From assembly GCA_022361095.1 (NCBI GenBank), contig JAKSBO010000872.1, positions 1-5,394 of the forward strand: DNA of 5,394 bases. The letters are read 5' to 3'. This document shows, in pieces, positions 5,382 to 5,394 of the stretch. The DNA comes from Desulfobacterales bacterium (lineage in GTDB: Bacteria > Desulfobacterota > Desulfobacteria > Desulfobacterales > Desulfobacteraceae). How positions within the stretch are numbered: position 1 is the stretch's first letter; every line of letters begins with the position of its first letter. A program made the translations under genes and the position numbers. The notes under the pieces are model-generated. The model was not told where the DNA came from. It was given only the letters and a program-made list of their open reading frames with translations, and made no database searches.

Positions 5382-5394
5382 GCATATCCTAAAA

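Overview
The window looks like a chromosomal stretch from an anaerobic deltaproteobacterium (Desulfobacterota, Desulfobacter-like). This is an inference from the style of the chemoreceptor and of the radical SAM protein, not a database match. It holds the 3' end of one gene, four complete protein genes, two tRNA genes, and a small degraded mobile-element region.

Left part (1-2890). The 3' end of a DnaE-type PHP-domain gene reads in from the left edge and stops at 419 without any polymerase domain, and its visible metal-binding positions are substituted. Facing it on the minus strand is a 782-residue methyl-accepting chemotaxis protein (497-2845). It carries three consecutive zinc-binding (CZB) modules between its two membrane helices. 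A hairpin at 454-486 terminates it.

Middle (2846-4140). A 376-bp divergent intergenic region with several palindromes separates the chemoreceptor from a 291-residue radical SAM protein (3222-4097). A perfect 14-bp hairpin with T-tracts on both sides (4103-4133) closes that gene.

Right part (4131-5381). Genes for tRNA-Asp(GTC) and tRNA-Glu(UUC) lie in tandem on the minus strand at the right edge. The 3' half of tRNA-Glu plus its short trailer (5192-5248) is repeated in degraded form at 4131-4186, just after the radical SAM terminator. Between the two copies lie about 1.06 kb with a broken IS110-family transposase fragment (4284-4383) and an intact Phd/YefM-ParE-type toxin-antitoxin operon (4550-5109) with a recognisable promoter and overlapping palindromes. 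This is the layout of an integrative element inserted at the 3' end of tRNA-Glu that has lost its integrase and kept its addiction module. Removing one repeat copy and the intervening DNA would place tRNA-Glu a few bases from the 4103-4133 hairpin, which then works as a shared bidirectional terminator for the tRNA operon and the radical SAM gene. That empty site is the main testable prediction from this window.

No unmistakably new multi-gene system is visible. The points most worth following are the tRNA-flanked mini-island, the triple periplasmic CZB chemoreceptor and the orphan, metal-site-degenerate DnaE PHP domain.
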